Shown here piece by piece: positions 51,964-61,974 of a stretch of 64,000 nt of DNA. How positions within the stretch are numbered: the stretch's first letter is position 1; the number at the start of each line of letters is the position of its first letter. Origin of the DNA: Companilactobacillus nuruki (lineage in GTDB: Bacteria > Bacillota > Bacilli > Lactobacillales > Lactobacillaceae); NCBI RefSeq assembly GCF_002872255.1, contig NZ_NIPR01000005.1:62001-126000 (forward strand), in the 5' to 3' direction. The position numbers were made by a program, and so were the translations under genes. The notes under the pieces are model-generated. The model ran no database searches. It saw only the letters and a list, made by a program, of their open reading frames with translations, and had not been told where the DNA came from.

Positions 51964-53295
51964 CTATGCTCGATGCCAAGCAGCATATCCAATTGTTGGG
52001 AACAATCCAACCAATCGACTAATTTGTTCTTGATCCATCTTAAACTCGATTGCTGGTAACAATGAATTGACTGCATCTTCAGCCTGATCACTGATCTCAG
52101 TCACACCAACCAAACGTCCATCTTTATCATGAATCTGTTTGCTTTGAGCAATTGGCTCCTTATCGACTATGTAATACCAATAATTAGCCAAATCACTATC
52201 AGTAATTGTATAACCTTTTTCTTCTGCCTCCTCAACCGAAATACCTGCTTGAGCTATTCTTGGTGAGGTAAACACAACTGAAGGAATTACCGGCATTTCA
52301 ATTGGCTTATTCGTTTGTCCTGAAAATAATTGCATCAAATATTTAGATTCAAAATAAGCGGCGGGAGTAACCTTTGGTAGGTCATTTGAAATGACATCAC
52401 CTGAGGCGTAAATATTTTCAACATTTGTTTGTAGATATTCGTTAACAAACACACCTGTTTGATCATATTTAACACCAACTTTATCCAACCCCAAGTTATC
52501 AAGATTAGGAACTCGCCCTGTGGCATCCAAAATCCAATCAGTGGTTAACTTTTGGTTATCTCCATAATTAACTTGATAGCCATCATCCACTTCCTCAAAG
52601 GATTTCACATTAGCATTTTCAATAAAATTAACGCCACGTTTCTTCAAATCATCAACTACCAACTTAACATAAGGCTGATAAAACTTTCTCAAAACCTTAT
52701 CTGAATGTAGCATCACTGTTACCTTTGCACCGGCTGCGTTAGCCATTGTCGCGAATTCCATACCAATGTAACCTGATCCAATAATCGTTAAATTCTTAGG
52801 TAGAGTCGACAAATTCATAAATTCTTCACTATCATGAGCTAGCTGTGTCCCAGCAACATCCAAACGATGAGGTCTTAGACCAGTTGAAATAACTATTTTT
52901 TCAGCTGTAATCTCTTTATCCCCCACTAATACCGTATGATTATCCTTGAATTTTGCATGTCCTTTAATAATCTCAGCACCAGCATCTTCCAATCGTTTCG
53001 TCAATCCTTGAGGTAATGGATCAATTATTTCTTGTTTATGTTCAACATTTTTATTCCAATCAATTGAGATATTTCCTTGTAAAACTTTCCCCAAACGTTC
53101 AGCTTCTCTGACCATCTTTACTGGTTCATCCAAAGTGATTTTGGCATTACAACCACGGTTAGGACAAGTTCCACCTACCAATCCACTTTCAATAACTCCA
53201 ACTGGCACACCAGTTTTGGCCAATGGAGTTGCCCCATCAAAAGTTCCATGACCTGCTCCAATGTAAAGTACATCATAATCAAATTTTTTAGACAT
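51964..53295 (-). CDS. Pyridine nucleotide-disulfide oxidoreductase (glutathione reductase-like)
   Basis: 443 aa flavoprotein. FAD motif YIGAGHGTFDGATPLAK, redox pair in GGTCPNRGCNAK (CxxxxC), NAD(P) motif IIGSGYIGMEFA, FAD-binding ASGDV, and a C-terminal dimerisation domain without the usual His-Glu pair being clear. Substrate unknown. ATG at 53295 has GGAGG 7 bases upstream; the longer frame to 53394 is rejected. Confidence 0.87.
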   Translation of the reverse strand: MSKKFDYDVLYIGAGHGTFDGATPLAKTGVPVGVIESGLVGGTCPNRGCNAKITLDEPVKMVREAERLGKVLQGNISIDWNKNVEHKQEIIDPLPQGLTKRLEDAGAEIIKGHAKFKDNHTVLVGDKEITAEKIVISTGLRPHRLDVAGTQLAHDSEEFMNLSTLPKNLTIIGSGYIGMEFATMANAAGAKVTVMLHSDKVLRKFYQPYVKLVVDDLKKRGVNFIENANVKSFEEVDDGYQVNYGDNQKLTTDWILDATGRVPNLDNLGLDKVGVKYDQTGVFVNEYLQTNVENIYASGDVISNDLPKVTPAAYFESKYLMQLFSGQTNKPIEMPVIPSVVFTSPRIAQAGISVEEAEEKGYTITDSDLANYWYYIVDKEPIAQSKQIHDKDGRLVGVTEISDQAEDAVNSLLPAIEFKMDQEQISRLVGLFPTIGYAAWHRA

Positions 53296-53373
53296 TGCCC
53301 AACCTCCAAGAAATATTTTATATATCCAAAATAAAACATTTCTGAGATTGTGACAATGTTTTTGGTTTATACA

Positions 53374-53417
53374 AAAAATAGTAATAACAATCATTTTCTG
53401 ATTGTTATTACTATTTT
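53374..53417. terminator. Terminator after helD
   Basis: AAAAATAGTAATAACAATCA pairs with TGATTGTTATTACTATTTTT, 20-bp perfect stem, A/T tails both sides. Confidence 0.9.
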
Positions 53418-53450
53418 TGTAATTTATTTGATTTTCAATTCAAATTTTTC

Positions 53451-55772
53451 CTAAACATCTTGTTCAATTTTGTAAAATTTTTCAGGTACTCGCTGCAATA
53501 ATTGTGATAGTTCACCAATCGAAGCCACGGTTAATTTATGCATCGCACGTGATGCAATCGTATAAACTAATTGTTGTTCATCCTCAGTAAATTTGTCTTT
53601 TGAAGCATCCCACATAATAACTGCATCAAATTCCAATCCCTTAGCCAAGAATGATGGCAATACAATTGTACCAGTTGCTAGACGCTGATTTTCCGAACGA
53701 ATCAAGGTTGACTCTACACCAGCTTCTTTCAGTAACTTATGCAGGTTTTCCGCATCAGCCAATGTTTTAGCAATAATTGCCGTTGTATATTTGTGTTTGT
53801 TATTTTCTTGTAATTGACTGACAACTTGTTGAACCGACTCGGTTTCATCTTTAGCCATCAAAAGGTTTGGCAGATCACCATTTCGATTAAATGGCTCAAT
53901 TTTTTGACCGTTGGTTAAGATGGCCTTAGTGAAGTTAGTAATCTGCTTAGTTGAACGATATGAGTGTACCAATTGAACTACTTTGGTTTCATCACTATCA
54001 AATAGGTTTTGTGCTTCACTCAATAATGTTTGGCTATTCTTCTTAGTAAAGATTGATTGATTCAAATCACCCAACATTGTGTAACGAGCCCTTGGGAATT
54101 TATACTTCATATAGGCCAATTGGAACGGTGTATAATCTTGAATCTCATCCATAAAGACAAACTTCATATCCAATTCACCATGTTTACCAGTGACCAAATC
54201 ATATAAATAAAGATAAGGGCTCAAATTATTCATTGATATTTGCTTATTATTGAATGACTTAACAAAGTTATCAACATATTGATTCCATTGATCATTAGTA
54301 ACATTATACTTACTCAAATCAACGATCTTAGGTACAGCCTTCAAAAAATTCAAATAATTAGCGGCCACATTCAAAAATCTTAAACGTTTGATATTCTTAT
54401 AAACACCTTGCATCATTGCTGTAACGATCTTACGGGCTAAAAATTTCTTTTCTTCATCGCCATTTTTGAATTCTTGATCCGCAGTATTATAAAGTGCCTG
54501 TAATTGTTCCTTATCTAGATTTTCAATACGCTCTGCCACCCAATTAGAACGCATTTCTGCTCCCATCTTACGATGCAATAATTTGACTAAACGTTCAACT
54601 GTAGCATCAAGGCGATTTCCTAAGTTATATTGTTCACCGTAACTATAATAAATTTCTTGAATCTTTTCTTTGGGAATAAATACTTTACCTTGGAACTTAA
54701 TATCCTTAAAAGCCATTCCACTTTGGCCAAGTAATTTACTGTAATTAGTCATGATCTTGAAAAATTCAATGTCCGAAACGAATTTATTAGTATTCTGACT
54801 ATCTGCATCAACGACTGTTTCAAACTGTTGCGAAAGACTCTCAACTTTAACATTAGGTAAGCGACGGGCTAAAAATTGTTTATATGTCATTTGAACCATA
54901 TTTTGTTCACCCATCTCAGGTAAAACATCTTTAATATAGTCATTAAACAATGAATTAGGCGAGAACATGACGACTTGACTAGACGTTAATGTCCCACGGT
55001 ATCTATATAGAAGAAAAGCGATTCTTTGCAAAATAGCTGACGTTTTACCAGAACCAGCGGCACCTTGAACAAATAAGAGTTTCGACTTGGTATCACGAAT
55101 GATCTTATTCTGCTCACTTTGGATTGTTTTAACAATCCCTTTCATATGTGTAGAAGATTTACCATCCAAAACCTCAAGTAACATCTGATCCCCAATAGTC
55201 TCTTGAGTATCAAAGTAAGCTTTGATTTTACCATCTTCAACTAAAAATTGACGTTTTAGAAAAAGATTAACTGCCTGTTCTCCATCTGGAGTTTGATAAG
55301 TAACCTCACCTAATTTTCCATCATAATATATGGAAGAAATTGGAGCACGCCAATCGTAAACCAAAAAATGATCGGTCTTATCGGTAAATGAACTTAGACC
55401 AATATAAACTGATTCCCGCTTTGGTTCACCTTTTTCTTGAAAATCCAATCTAGCAAAGAATGGATTTTTTTCTAACTTCTTTAAAATTCCTAATCGTTGC
55501 TTTGATTGTTGCCAACTATTATTTCTTTCATCCAACATTTGTTGCTGTTGGTGAATGGATAAAGCCGCATCCATCGAAATAGAATCTCCATCCATTCCTA
55601 AGTGAATATCATCAAATGCATTATTGATAACTTTTAAATCCTCTTCGGCGACTTCCATATGCTCTTGAAGCCGATCTTCAGACTTTTTAATCTTATCGAC
55701 CACATCATCAAGATGTGCTTGTTCAATCTTTTTTTCGTCTAGTTCATTAACTTCGGGTTTGTCTGTCATCAT
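53451..55772 (-). CDS. helD: RNA polymerase recycling motor ATPase HelD
   Basis: 773 aa superfamily 1 helicase-like ATPase. N-terminal coiled coil (about residues 1-60) that enters the RNA polymerase secondary channel, Walker A VQGAAGSGKTSAI, DEIQDYTPFQLAYMK (Walker B), and C-terminal motif near TIVLPSFLAKGLEFDAV. Frees stalled RNA polymerase from DNA. AGAGG ribosome site before two adjacent ATGs. Confidence 0.9.
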   Translation of the reverse strand: MMTDKPEVNELDEKKIEQAHLDDVVDKIKKSEDRLQEHMEVAEEDLKVINNAFDDIHLGMDGDSISMDAALSIHQQQQMLDERNNSWQQSKQRLGILKKLEKNPFFARLDFQEKGEPKRESVYIGLSSFTDKTDHFLVYDWRAPISSIYYDGKLGEVTYQTPDGEQAVNLFLKRQFLVEDGKIKAYFDTQETIGDQMLLEVLDGKSSTHMKGIVKTIQSEQNKIIRDTKSKLLFVQGAAGSGKTSAILQRIAFLLYRYRGTLTSSQVVMFSPNSLFNDYIKDVLPEMGEQNMVQMTYKQFLARRLPNVKVESLSQQFETVVDADSQNTNKFVSDIEFFKIMTNYSKLLGQSGMAFKDIKFQGKVFIPKEKIQEIYYSYGEQYNLGNRLDATVERLVKLLHRKMGAEMRSNWVAERIENLDKEQLQALYNTADQEFKNGDEEKKFLARKIVTAMMQGVYKNIKRLRFLNVAANYLNFLKAVPKIVDLSKYNVTNDQWNQYVDNFVKSFNNKQISMNNLSPYLYLYDLVTGKHGELDMKFVFMDEIQDYTPFQLAYMKYKFPRARYTMLGDLNQSIFTKKNSQTLLSEAQNLFDSDETKVVQLVHSYRSTKQITNFTKAILTNGQKIEPFNRNGDLPNLLMAKDETESVQQVVSQLQENNKHKYTTAIIAKTLADAENLHKLLKEAGVESTLIRSENQRLATGTIVLPSFLAKGLEFDAVIMWDASKDKFTEDEQQLVYTIASRAMHKLTVASIGELSQLLQRVPEKFYKIEQDV

Positions 55773-55861
55773 AATAACCTCTTAAATTAAAGTTATATAA
55801 TGTTACCACTAATATAACTTGATTTCAAAAATTCGCAGCCCTTGAGCCACGCTATAAGAAC

Positions 55862-55889
55862 GTAAAAAAGGACAGTAAAATTACCGTCC
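55862..55889 (-). terminator. Terminator-like hairpin upstream of helD
   Basis: On the minus strand GGACGGTAA-TT-TTACTGTCC (one G-U) followed by T6, about 90 bp before helD and pointing toward it. No minus-strand gene ends here. The rest of 55773-56233 is AT-rich with the start regions of helD and the secreted-protein gene. Confidence 0.65.
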
Positions 55890-56233
55890 TCAAAGTTTAA
55901 TTATTTTAATATTACTGTCGCAGGTCTTCCTCATTAACTTGTTAATCTATTCTATACCTTTTAAATTTGTTTAACCATCATTAAACACTATTTTTATTAT
56001 GTAAATATAAATTCATCAATCAATAAATATGTGTGATATATCAAATTAAAAGTATCATTAATCAGATTTAATCTTTTTTACATTTTGTTAAAAAAATATT
56101 AATCATAATAATAATTGTTATTATTTTTAATAATATTTCAATTGTCGTAAAATTAATTTGTATATATCAACTATTTTATAGCATTGATTTAGTTTATTAT
56201 ATTTAGGGCATGATTATCGGGGGGAACTATATT

Positions 56234-58210
56234 TTGAAAATTCATATAAAACATAAATTAATATTAACGGTATTATTAATAACAATAGCATTCTCATTTT
56301 TTAGTGCTAATAATAATGTAAAGATGGTCACCGCTGCTGACCAAACTGTCAAACCTTATGCCACACCAACATCAGATCCAATAATATTTTTAGGAATCTG
56401 GTTGACCAATGGTTACTCTCTTCAACCGGAATCAGATTACTATACCCAAGTGAATAATTCGATAGTTATTCATACATCAGCTAGCCGATCTGTATGGACC
56501 TTTTTACAAGGTATGGGAATAATTAATGGAGATGCACCGCACTACCGATGGTACAAATCCACAAACTATGGCCAAAATTGGACAGAAGTTTCTTCAGCTG
56601 ATGGTGGACATAGAATGAACTTCCCTGTTACCCCCAAAACAGCTGGAACAACCTGGTATCAAATGGATACGCAATACTATAGACTACTAAGCCCACTCCT
56701 TAAAACTCATATTTACTCTAAAGTCACAGCTGTTCATGCTAAAGACCCAGTAAATGCCACTTCCTTAAAAGTAACAGCTGATAATAATTATATTTATAAC
56801 GAATCAGATAACGATTTGGCTCAAAATTACACATTTATTCATGCTTATCCAACCCCTGCAGATTCCACAGGACCGATTACCTATTCAGTTGATAAACCGG
56901 AGATAGCAGATTTTGCTACCGATAGTGAAAATGGGGGAACTACGAATCAATTATTAGCCAAATCTGGTGCGACTGGTATGGTCACAGTGACTGCTACTAT
57001 GCAGAATCCTGATGGTTCTACAGCTAAAGGTTCCACGACTGTAAAAGTAGGTGGTGGTTTGGATGACCAAACTGTTATGGTCGGTAACCCTGCAACTTTC
57101 ACAATTCATGGTAGTGTAGATGGTACTAATGATAATAGTCTTGGATCTATTAATATACAATGGTTCAAATATGATAAAAGTGGCAAGAAAACCACCGTGG
57201 CTTCAAGTAGCAGTACCAATTATAAGGATTTCGTTAGCTATACAATTCCCAAAACAACAATGGATGACAATGGTACTCAATATCAGGCCCAAATAACAGT
57301 TTCCTTACTTGGTGGGCTTATTCAAACCGATAGTTTGACTACTAATAAGGCCATTTTAAATGTTAAAAATAAACCAAATATTTCCATAACCGATAAGGCT
57401 ATTAATAAAACCTACGATGATGGTAGTAACACTGATACAACTCTTAATAATGTAACCAAGAAGGATAATATTAACTATAGTTTTACCTTAAATAATACTA
57501 ATGATAACTCAGAGGTCGATAATGGTTTCTATGTGATTCCTTTACACTCTGGAACTACGATAAATAGTGTCACATTAGATGGCAATGTCTTAGATTCAAG
57601 CAAATATACTATCATTACTGACGGCAATAATGATGACTTAACAATTAGTGGTTTGAATTTTGATAACAATACAAAATCACACTCTATTTCAATCGACACC
57701 ACTACTCCTAATATAACCTCAAAAGAATCTTTTGAATCTCAATCTTATATTTATGGAAATAGTTACGGTGGAACTACCTACATGACAAATGCTGACCCTA
57801 TAGAAATAAATTATGTTAATGATGAATTTAACGTTTCCGTAAATGATATTGATTTCGGCTCAATAAATCCCTTTGACAAAGATCAAATAAAATATCGTCC
57901 TGACAAATACAACTTGCCTAACAATGTGATAAACATCGATGATCAAAGACGAAATAAAACGGCTATGAAAATATTTGTTTCAGAGCCATCTCAATTAGCA
58001 GATGGATTGTCATTAAGATATTATGAAGGTCAAAATTATACCGATTTGTCCTCAAGTGAAACTCTAATTACCCAAACTACTGACAACAGTGTTTCACCTT
58101 CAATCGGATGGACTAAAAACAATGGACTTCTTCTTTATAAAGATGACACAATTTTACCTAGTGGAAAATACACTACTAAACTAAATTGGAACTTTGAAGA
58201 TAGCATTTAA
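56234..58210 (+). CDS. Secreted surface protein with WxL-like C-terminus
   Basis: 658 aa. TTG start at 56234, with GGGGGG 9 bases upstream; ATG at 56210 lies too close to any site. Signal peptide of about 36 residues ending near VTAA. Middle contains bacterial-Ig-like stretches (ATMQNPDGSTAKGSTTVKV). The C-terminal part (SEPSQLADGLSLRYYEG, KYTTKLNWNFEDSI) is like WxL-type cell-wall domains. Probably non-covalently wall-bound; ligand unknown. AT-rich leader of about 430 bp. Confidence 0.72.
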   Translation: MKIHIKHKLILTVLLITIAFSFFSANNNVKMVTAADQTVKPYATPTSDPIIFLGIWLTNGYSLQPESDYYTQVNNSIVIHTSASRSVWTFLQGMGIINGDAPHYRWYKSTNYGQNWTEVSSADGGHRMNFPVTPKTAGTTWYQMDTQYYRLLSPLLKTHIYSKVTAVHAKDPVNATSLKVTADNNYIYNESDNDLAQNYTFIHAYPTPADSTGPITYSVDKPEIADFATDSENGGTTNQLLAKSGATGMVTVTATMQNPDGSTAKGSTTVKVGGGLDDQTVMVGNPATFTIHGSVDGTNDNSLGSINIQWFKYDKSGKKTTVASSSSTNYKDFVSYTIPKTTMDDNGTQYQAQITVSLLGGLIQTDSLTTNKAILNVKNKPNISITDKAINKTYDDGSNTDTTLNNVTKKDNINYSFTLNNTNDNSEVDNGFYVIPLHSGTTINSVTLDGNVLDSSKYTIITDGNNDDLTISGLNFDNNTKSHSISIDTTTPNITSKESFESQSYIYGNSYGGTTYMTNADPIEINYVNDEFNVSVNDIDFGSINPFDKDQIKYRPDKYNLPNNVINIDDQRRNKTAMKIFVSEPSQLADGLSLRYYEGQNYTDLSSSETLITQTTDNSVSPSIGWTKNNGLLLYKDDTILPSGKYTTKLNWNFEDSI

Positions 58211-58254
58211 AAAATAAGGTGCGTAGTAACTATTCAATTTTATCTATTTAAAAC

Positions 58255-58291
58255 AAAAAACTAGTAATCGAAATATGATTACTAGTTTTTT
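58255..58291. terminator. Bidirectional terminator
   Basis: AAAAAACTAGTAATC and GATTACTAGTTTTTT, 15-bp perfect stem between the secreted-protein gene and the convergent Crp/Fnr gene. Confidence 0.9.
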
Positions 58292-58324
58292 CTAGTTAGA
58301 AAAGCTATATTTTTAAATTCCAAA

Positions 58325-59011
58325 TTAATCAATCAGCATCAATCGATCAGCATCTAAAATTTTAAATTCATTATTACTAATCTTTTCGATCATACCTTGC
58401 TTAGTTAAAGCAGTTAATTTACGACTGATCGTTTCAGGAGTAGTTCCTAGATAAGTGGCGATATCCTTCTTCTTCAAAGGTAAAGTAAATACCTCTTCAT
58501 CTAAACCGGCACTAGTTTCCAATAAATAATTTGCTAAACGGCTTTCAACACTGGCAGTCGTTGCTTCTGTAGTCTGCTGCTCTAACTGACCAACTCGGCG
58601 TCCCAAAGCATTGACCATATTAACTGCTAATTCAGGAGTCATCTGCAACAATTTTTGGAAATCTGTTCTCGATATCTGACAGACCGCTGTATCCATTAGA
58701 GCTTGAGCATAACTATTATGTTCTGAATTTGAGAACAAAGCTGCCTCTCCATCAAAGTCCCCTGTTTGCAATATCCGTAACATCTGCTCCTTGCCACTAG
58801 CAGACATTTGGAAAACTTTTGCCTGACCATGAGCCACAATTATCAATGAATCAGCAGCATCTCCTGCTGAAAAGAGATATTCACCACTCTTATAATGATG
58901 ATGCGTTACCAAAGTAGCTACGGTCTTCTTATCAATTGCTGACAAATTTTGAAATATCGTTACTAACTCTACACAATCCTCTGCGGTATGGTCATGCGCC
59001 AATTTTCCCAT
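58325..59011 (-). CDS. Crp/Fnr-family regulator
   Basis: 228 aa. N-terminal cyclic-nucleotide-binding-like barrel (SGEYLFSAGDAADSLIIVAHGQAKVF) and C-terminal HTH KKDIATYLGTTPETISRKLTAL. Only scattered Cys, so no FNR [4Fe-4S] cluster pattern; closer to Flp/ArcR-type proteins. AGAGG ribosome site. Last gene of the metal/stress operon; TTGAT-N4-ATCAA boxes at 59891 and 61832 are its likely sites. Confidence 0.87.
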   Translation of the reverse strand: MGKLAHDHTAEDCVELVTIFQNLSAIDKKTVATLVTHHHYKSGEYLFSAGDAADSLIIVAHGQAKVFQMSASGKEQMLRILQTGDFDGEAALFSNSEHNSYAQALMDTAVCQISRTDFQKLLQMTPELAVNMVNALGRRVGQLEQQTTEATTASVESRLANYLLETSAGLDEEVFTLPLKKKDIATYLGTTPETISRKLTALTKQGMIEKISNNEFKILDADRLMLID

Positions 59012-59024
59012 TAATTATTACCTC

Positions 59025-59579
59025 TTAATCAAAATCTTCATCATCGTCATCTTCAAAACCTTCTTTAGCAGACTTGCCAAGCAAAGCTTGATAAATTCTA
59101 ATTTGATGGTTATTGAAACCTAATAACTGAACTAGTACTTGAGCCATGAATGGACGATCTTCATTTTCGGCCAACTTAATAGCACGAGTAACAAACATAT
59201 TATCAGTAGCAAAATCATCAACGATTGTTTGAATCATTTCTTCTGAATTCAAGTATTTGTTCTTACCATCTTCATCGATCATTGCATAGTCTGAATACTC
59301 TTTTACGGTTGATGGTGGCAATTCACCCTCGTCTAGTAATTCATCAGCTACTTTATCATACCATGCACTATTTTCAGTAATAGTTTGATTTAGAACCGCT
59401 TTATAATTCTCAGCATTTGGTCCCTTGATAAACCATTTTAGTTGGTGCAATTTAACATTCAACAAGAAATGGTTAGAAACTATATGTCCTGTCATTGCTC
59501 CTGCGGTTGGCTTATGGTGATCTGCATCGGCTTGTTTTTGCTCAGCCTCAAATTTTTCATCAATTGTCAATTCAGTCAT
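59025..59579 (-). CDS. Dps/ferritin-like protein with altered ferroxidase site
   Basis: 184 aa four-helix-bundle protein. NVKLHQLKWFIKGPNAENY aligns with the Dps helix that normally reads LHNYHWNVKGPNF, so the iron-binding His is replaced by Lys; the second site (WYDKVADELLDEG) is also changed. It may bind DNA or metal without classic ferroxidase activity. Acidic C-terminal tail. Overlaps the HMA gene (ATAATG). Confidence 0.72.
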   Translation of the reverse strand: MTELTIDEKFEAEQKQADADHHKPTAGAMTGHIVSNHFLLNVKLHQLKWFIKGPNAENYKAVLNQTITENSAWYDKVADELLDEGELPPSTVKEYSDYAMIDEDGKNKYLNSEEMIQTIVDDFATDNMFVTRAIKLAENEDRPFMAQVLVQLLGFNNHQIRIYQALLGKSAKEGFEDDDDEDFD

Positions 59580-59809
59580 TATGCCATCTCCCTAACTTTC
59601 ACTTTTAACACTTCATATCCCAAATCAGTTATTACTTCAGCTAACTTATCAGCGGATGTTTTGCTTTCATCAAAATCTGCTCTTACTTTACCAGCATTGA
59701 AGAGAACCTTAACATTTGAAACACCGTCTTGATTTTCAACAGCTTTTTGAATTTTTGTCATACATGATGGGCATGTTAATTCACCTAATTGTAAAATTAC
59801 TTTTGCCAT
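59579..59809 (-). CDS. Heavy-metal-associated (HMA) domain metallochaperone
   Basis: 76 aa; ATG at 59809 has GGAGG 8 bases upstream. Metal-binding LTCPSCMTKI (CxxC) and the ferredoxin-like fold. Hands metal to, or senses it for, the P1B ATPase encoded upstream. Small, in operon. Confidence 0.85.
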   Translation of the reverse strand: MAKVILQLGELTCPSCMTKIQKAVENQDGVSNVKVLFNAGKVRADFDESKTSADKLAEVITDLGYEVLKVKVREMA

Positions 59810-59869
59810 AATCGATTCCTCCATATTTCTTAAACCGTTTGTTCTACTAACTTACAAATACTATCTTAA

Positions 59870-61771
59870 TCAGTTAGCCGTTTTAAGAACTTGATCTGTA
59901 TCAAGTTTTTGAGATTTATTTTTAATTAATCTCATTGCATTGAAAATAACTACTAAAATACTTAATTCATGAACGAACATTCCACTACCCATATGAATAA
60001 CTCCAACGATCAAACCAAGTAATAGTAAGGCTACCGTGCCGACTGCAATAACGATATTTTCTTTTGTATTAGCTACAGTCTTTTTTGCCAATACGTACGC
60101 ATGTGCTAAGGCATCAAAACTTGATTTAACTAGAATAATATCTGATGTCTCAATAGCCACATCTGTTCCGGTTCCCATACCAATACCAATATCAGCTGTG
60201 GCAAGAGAAGGACTATCATTGATACCATCTCCAACAAAGGCCACGATACTACCTCGTTCTTGGAACTTCTTAACAAATTCAACTTTATCTTCTGGCAATA
60301 ATTCAGCGTGTACTTCATCAACAGGCAATCTTTCAGCCACACGTTGAGCAGCCAATCTATTGTCACCAGTTAACATAACAACTCGTTTCAAGCCGGCATC
60401 TTTTAGAGCCTGTAGACCTTCCCTTGCATCAGGTCTCAATTGATCGTTAACACCAGCTACCAAACGTAATTCTTTATTTATAGCCATAAGTACCACAGAA
60501 TCACCATCGTTCATGCGTTTGTTGATAGATTCTCTTTGTTCACCGGAGATCTTGACATTATTTTCTTTCATCAAACGTTCATTGCCGACAAGAATCCTAA
60601 ATTGATCAGTTTGTCCAACTAAACCTTGACCTTTAATAGTATCAAATTCTGGTAGTTCAGGAGTTTTCTTAATACCTAGATTGCTGATATATTTAACAAT
60701 TGCCTGTCCCAAAGGATGGTCTGAGGTCTTTTCAACGGCTGAAAGCAAACCAAGCATTTCATCCTTATCGGTACCAAAATTATCAATATCAGTGACACTC
60801 ATTTTTCCAGTCGTTAGAGTACCAGTCTTATCAAGTACTAAAGTATCAACCTTCGAAAAACTATTTACGGCATTCCCACCTTTCATCAAAATACCATTCT
60901 TAGCCCCGTTACCAATCCCGGCAACATTTGAGACTGGAGCACCAATAACTAAAGCACCAGGACATCCTAGAACAAGAACCGTAATTGCTAATGGGAAATT
61001 ACGTGTGAAAATCCAAACTAAGATTCCAATAATTAATACAGCAGGTGTGTAATATGTAGCAAACTTGTCAATAAAGCGAGCGGCGGGCGATTGGCTATCT
61101 TGAGCCTCTTCAACTAATTCAATGATTTTACCAAAAGTAGTATCTTCACCAACTGAAGTGGTTTCAACCGTAATGGTTCCGTTATCTGTTAAAGATCCAG
61201 CAAAAACCTTATCGCCAACATCCTTTTTAACCGGTGTCGATTCACCAGTAATTGAAGCCTCATTCATATAGCCTGTTCCACTGATAATCTTTCCATCGAC
61301 TGGAATTTGACCACCTGGTTTAACTAGAACATGATCCCCCTCGTCCAGATCATCAACATCAACCGTTTCAGTTTGTCCATTATCATTGACCAATTCGGCT
61401 GTGGTTGGAGCCATTTTAGTCAAACTTTTAACTGAAGAACGCGTCTTTTCCAAAGTTTTTTGTTCTAGATAATTTCCAAAGAGAAATAAGAAAGTAACGA
61501 CTGCAGACTCTTCATATTCTCCAATAATGAAAGCACCAATAACTGCAATAGTTACCAATAATTCAATACTGATAACTTTATTTTGCAAAGCACTAATAGC
61601 ATGTAAAGCAACTGGAATAGCTCCCAAGATACTGGCAACTATCATAAAAATCGTTGCGACCATTTCTAACTTTAATAAGAAACTTGAAACCAAACTCAAT
61701 GCAATAAAGATTGCGATTAAAGCAGTGATTTTATTTTGATGTTTTGAAATCCATACGTTTAATTTTGTCAT
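59870..61771 (-). CDS. Heavy-metal P1B-type ATPase with CPG membrane motif
   Basis: 633 aa. No N-terminal HMA domain; TGES, LVLDKTGTLTTG (phosphorylated Asp), SDHPLG, and GDGINDSPSLATADIG are present. The metal-site motif in the sixth membrane helix is GCPGALVIG, i.e. CPG rather than CPC, so the usual Cu/Zn/Cd rules do not apply; iron-type P1B-4 exporters are one option. GAGAGG ribosome site. First gene of the operon. Confidence 0.88.
   Translation of the reverse strand: MTKLNVWISKHQNKITALIAIFIALSLVSSFLLKLEMVATIFMIVASILGAIPVALHAISALQNKVISIELLVTIAVIGAFIIGEYEESAVVTFLFLFGNYLEQKTLEKTRSSVKSLTKMAPTTAELVNDNGQTETVDVDDLDEGDHVLVKPGGQIPVDGKIISGTGYMNEASITGESTPVKKDVGDKVFAGSLTDNGTITVETTSVGEDTTFGKIIELVEEAQDSQSPAARFIDKFATYYTPAVLIIGILVWIFTRNFPLAITVLVLGCPGALVIGAPVSNVAGIGNGAKNGILMKGGNAVNSFSKVDTLVLDKTGTLTTGKMSVTDIDNFGTDKDEMLGLLSAVEKTSDHPLGQAIVKYISNLGIKKTPELPEFDTIKGQGLVGQTDQFRILVGNERLMKENNVKISGEQRESINKRMNDGDSVVLMAINKELRLVAGVNDQLRPDAREGLQALKDAGLKRVVMLTGDNRLAAQRVAERLPVDEVHAELLPEDKVEFVKKFQERGSIVAFVGDGINDSPSLATADIGIGMGTGTDVAIETSDIILVKSSFDALAHAYVLAKKTVANTKENIVIAVGTVALLLLGLIVGVIHMGSGMFVHELSILVVIFNAMRLIKNKSQKLDTDQVLKTAN
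59891..59904. promoter_or_regulatory. FNR/FLP-type box inside the ATPase gene end
   Basis: TTGATCTGTATCAA, perfect TTGAT-N4-ATCAA, 82 bp before the HMA gene; suggests a second, internal promoter for HMA-Dps-Crp. Confidence 0.65.
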
Positions 61772-61831
61772 CTTACTTACCTCTCTCTTAACTTACAAGA
61801 CATATTCTAAAGGGAGAAAGCAATTAAAAAC

Positions 61832-61845
61832 TTGATACTAATCAA
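61832..61845. promoter_or_regulatory. FNR/FLP-type box upstream of the ATPase operon
   Basis: TTGATACTAATCAA, perfect TTGAT-N4-ATCAA, flanked by AC and GT that extend the symmetry, 61 bp before the ATPase start. Confidence 0.75.
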
Positions 61846-61911
61846 GTTTAAAGAAAAAGGTTAATTAAATTTATGATGGAATATTGTTTCCATTTAGAAT
61901 TACAGATACAA

Positions 61912-61961
61912 AAAATAAGCTATATCGACTTATACTCAATTCAGTCAATATAGCTTTATTT
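61912..61961 (-). terminator. Terminator of the ThrE-type exporter operon
   Basis: AAGCTATAT-GACT pairs with AGTC-ATATAGCTT; T-rich on the minus strand. Confidence 0.7.
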
Positions 61962-61974
61962 GTATATATCTTAT

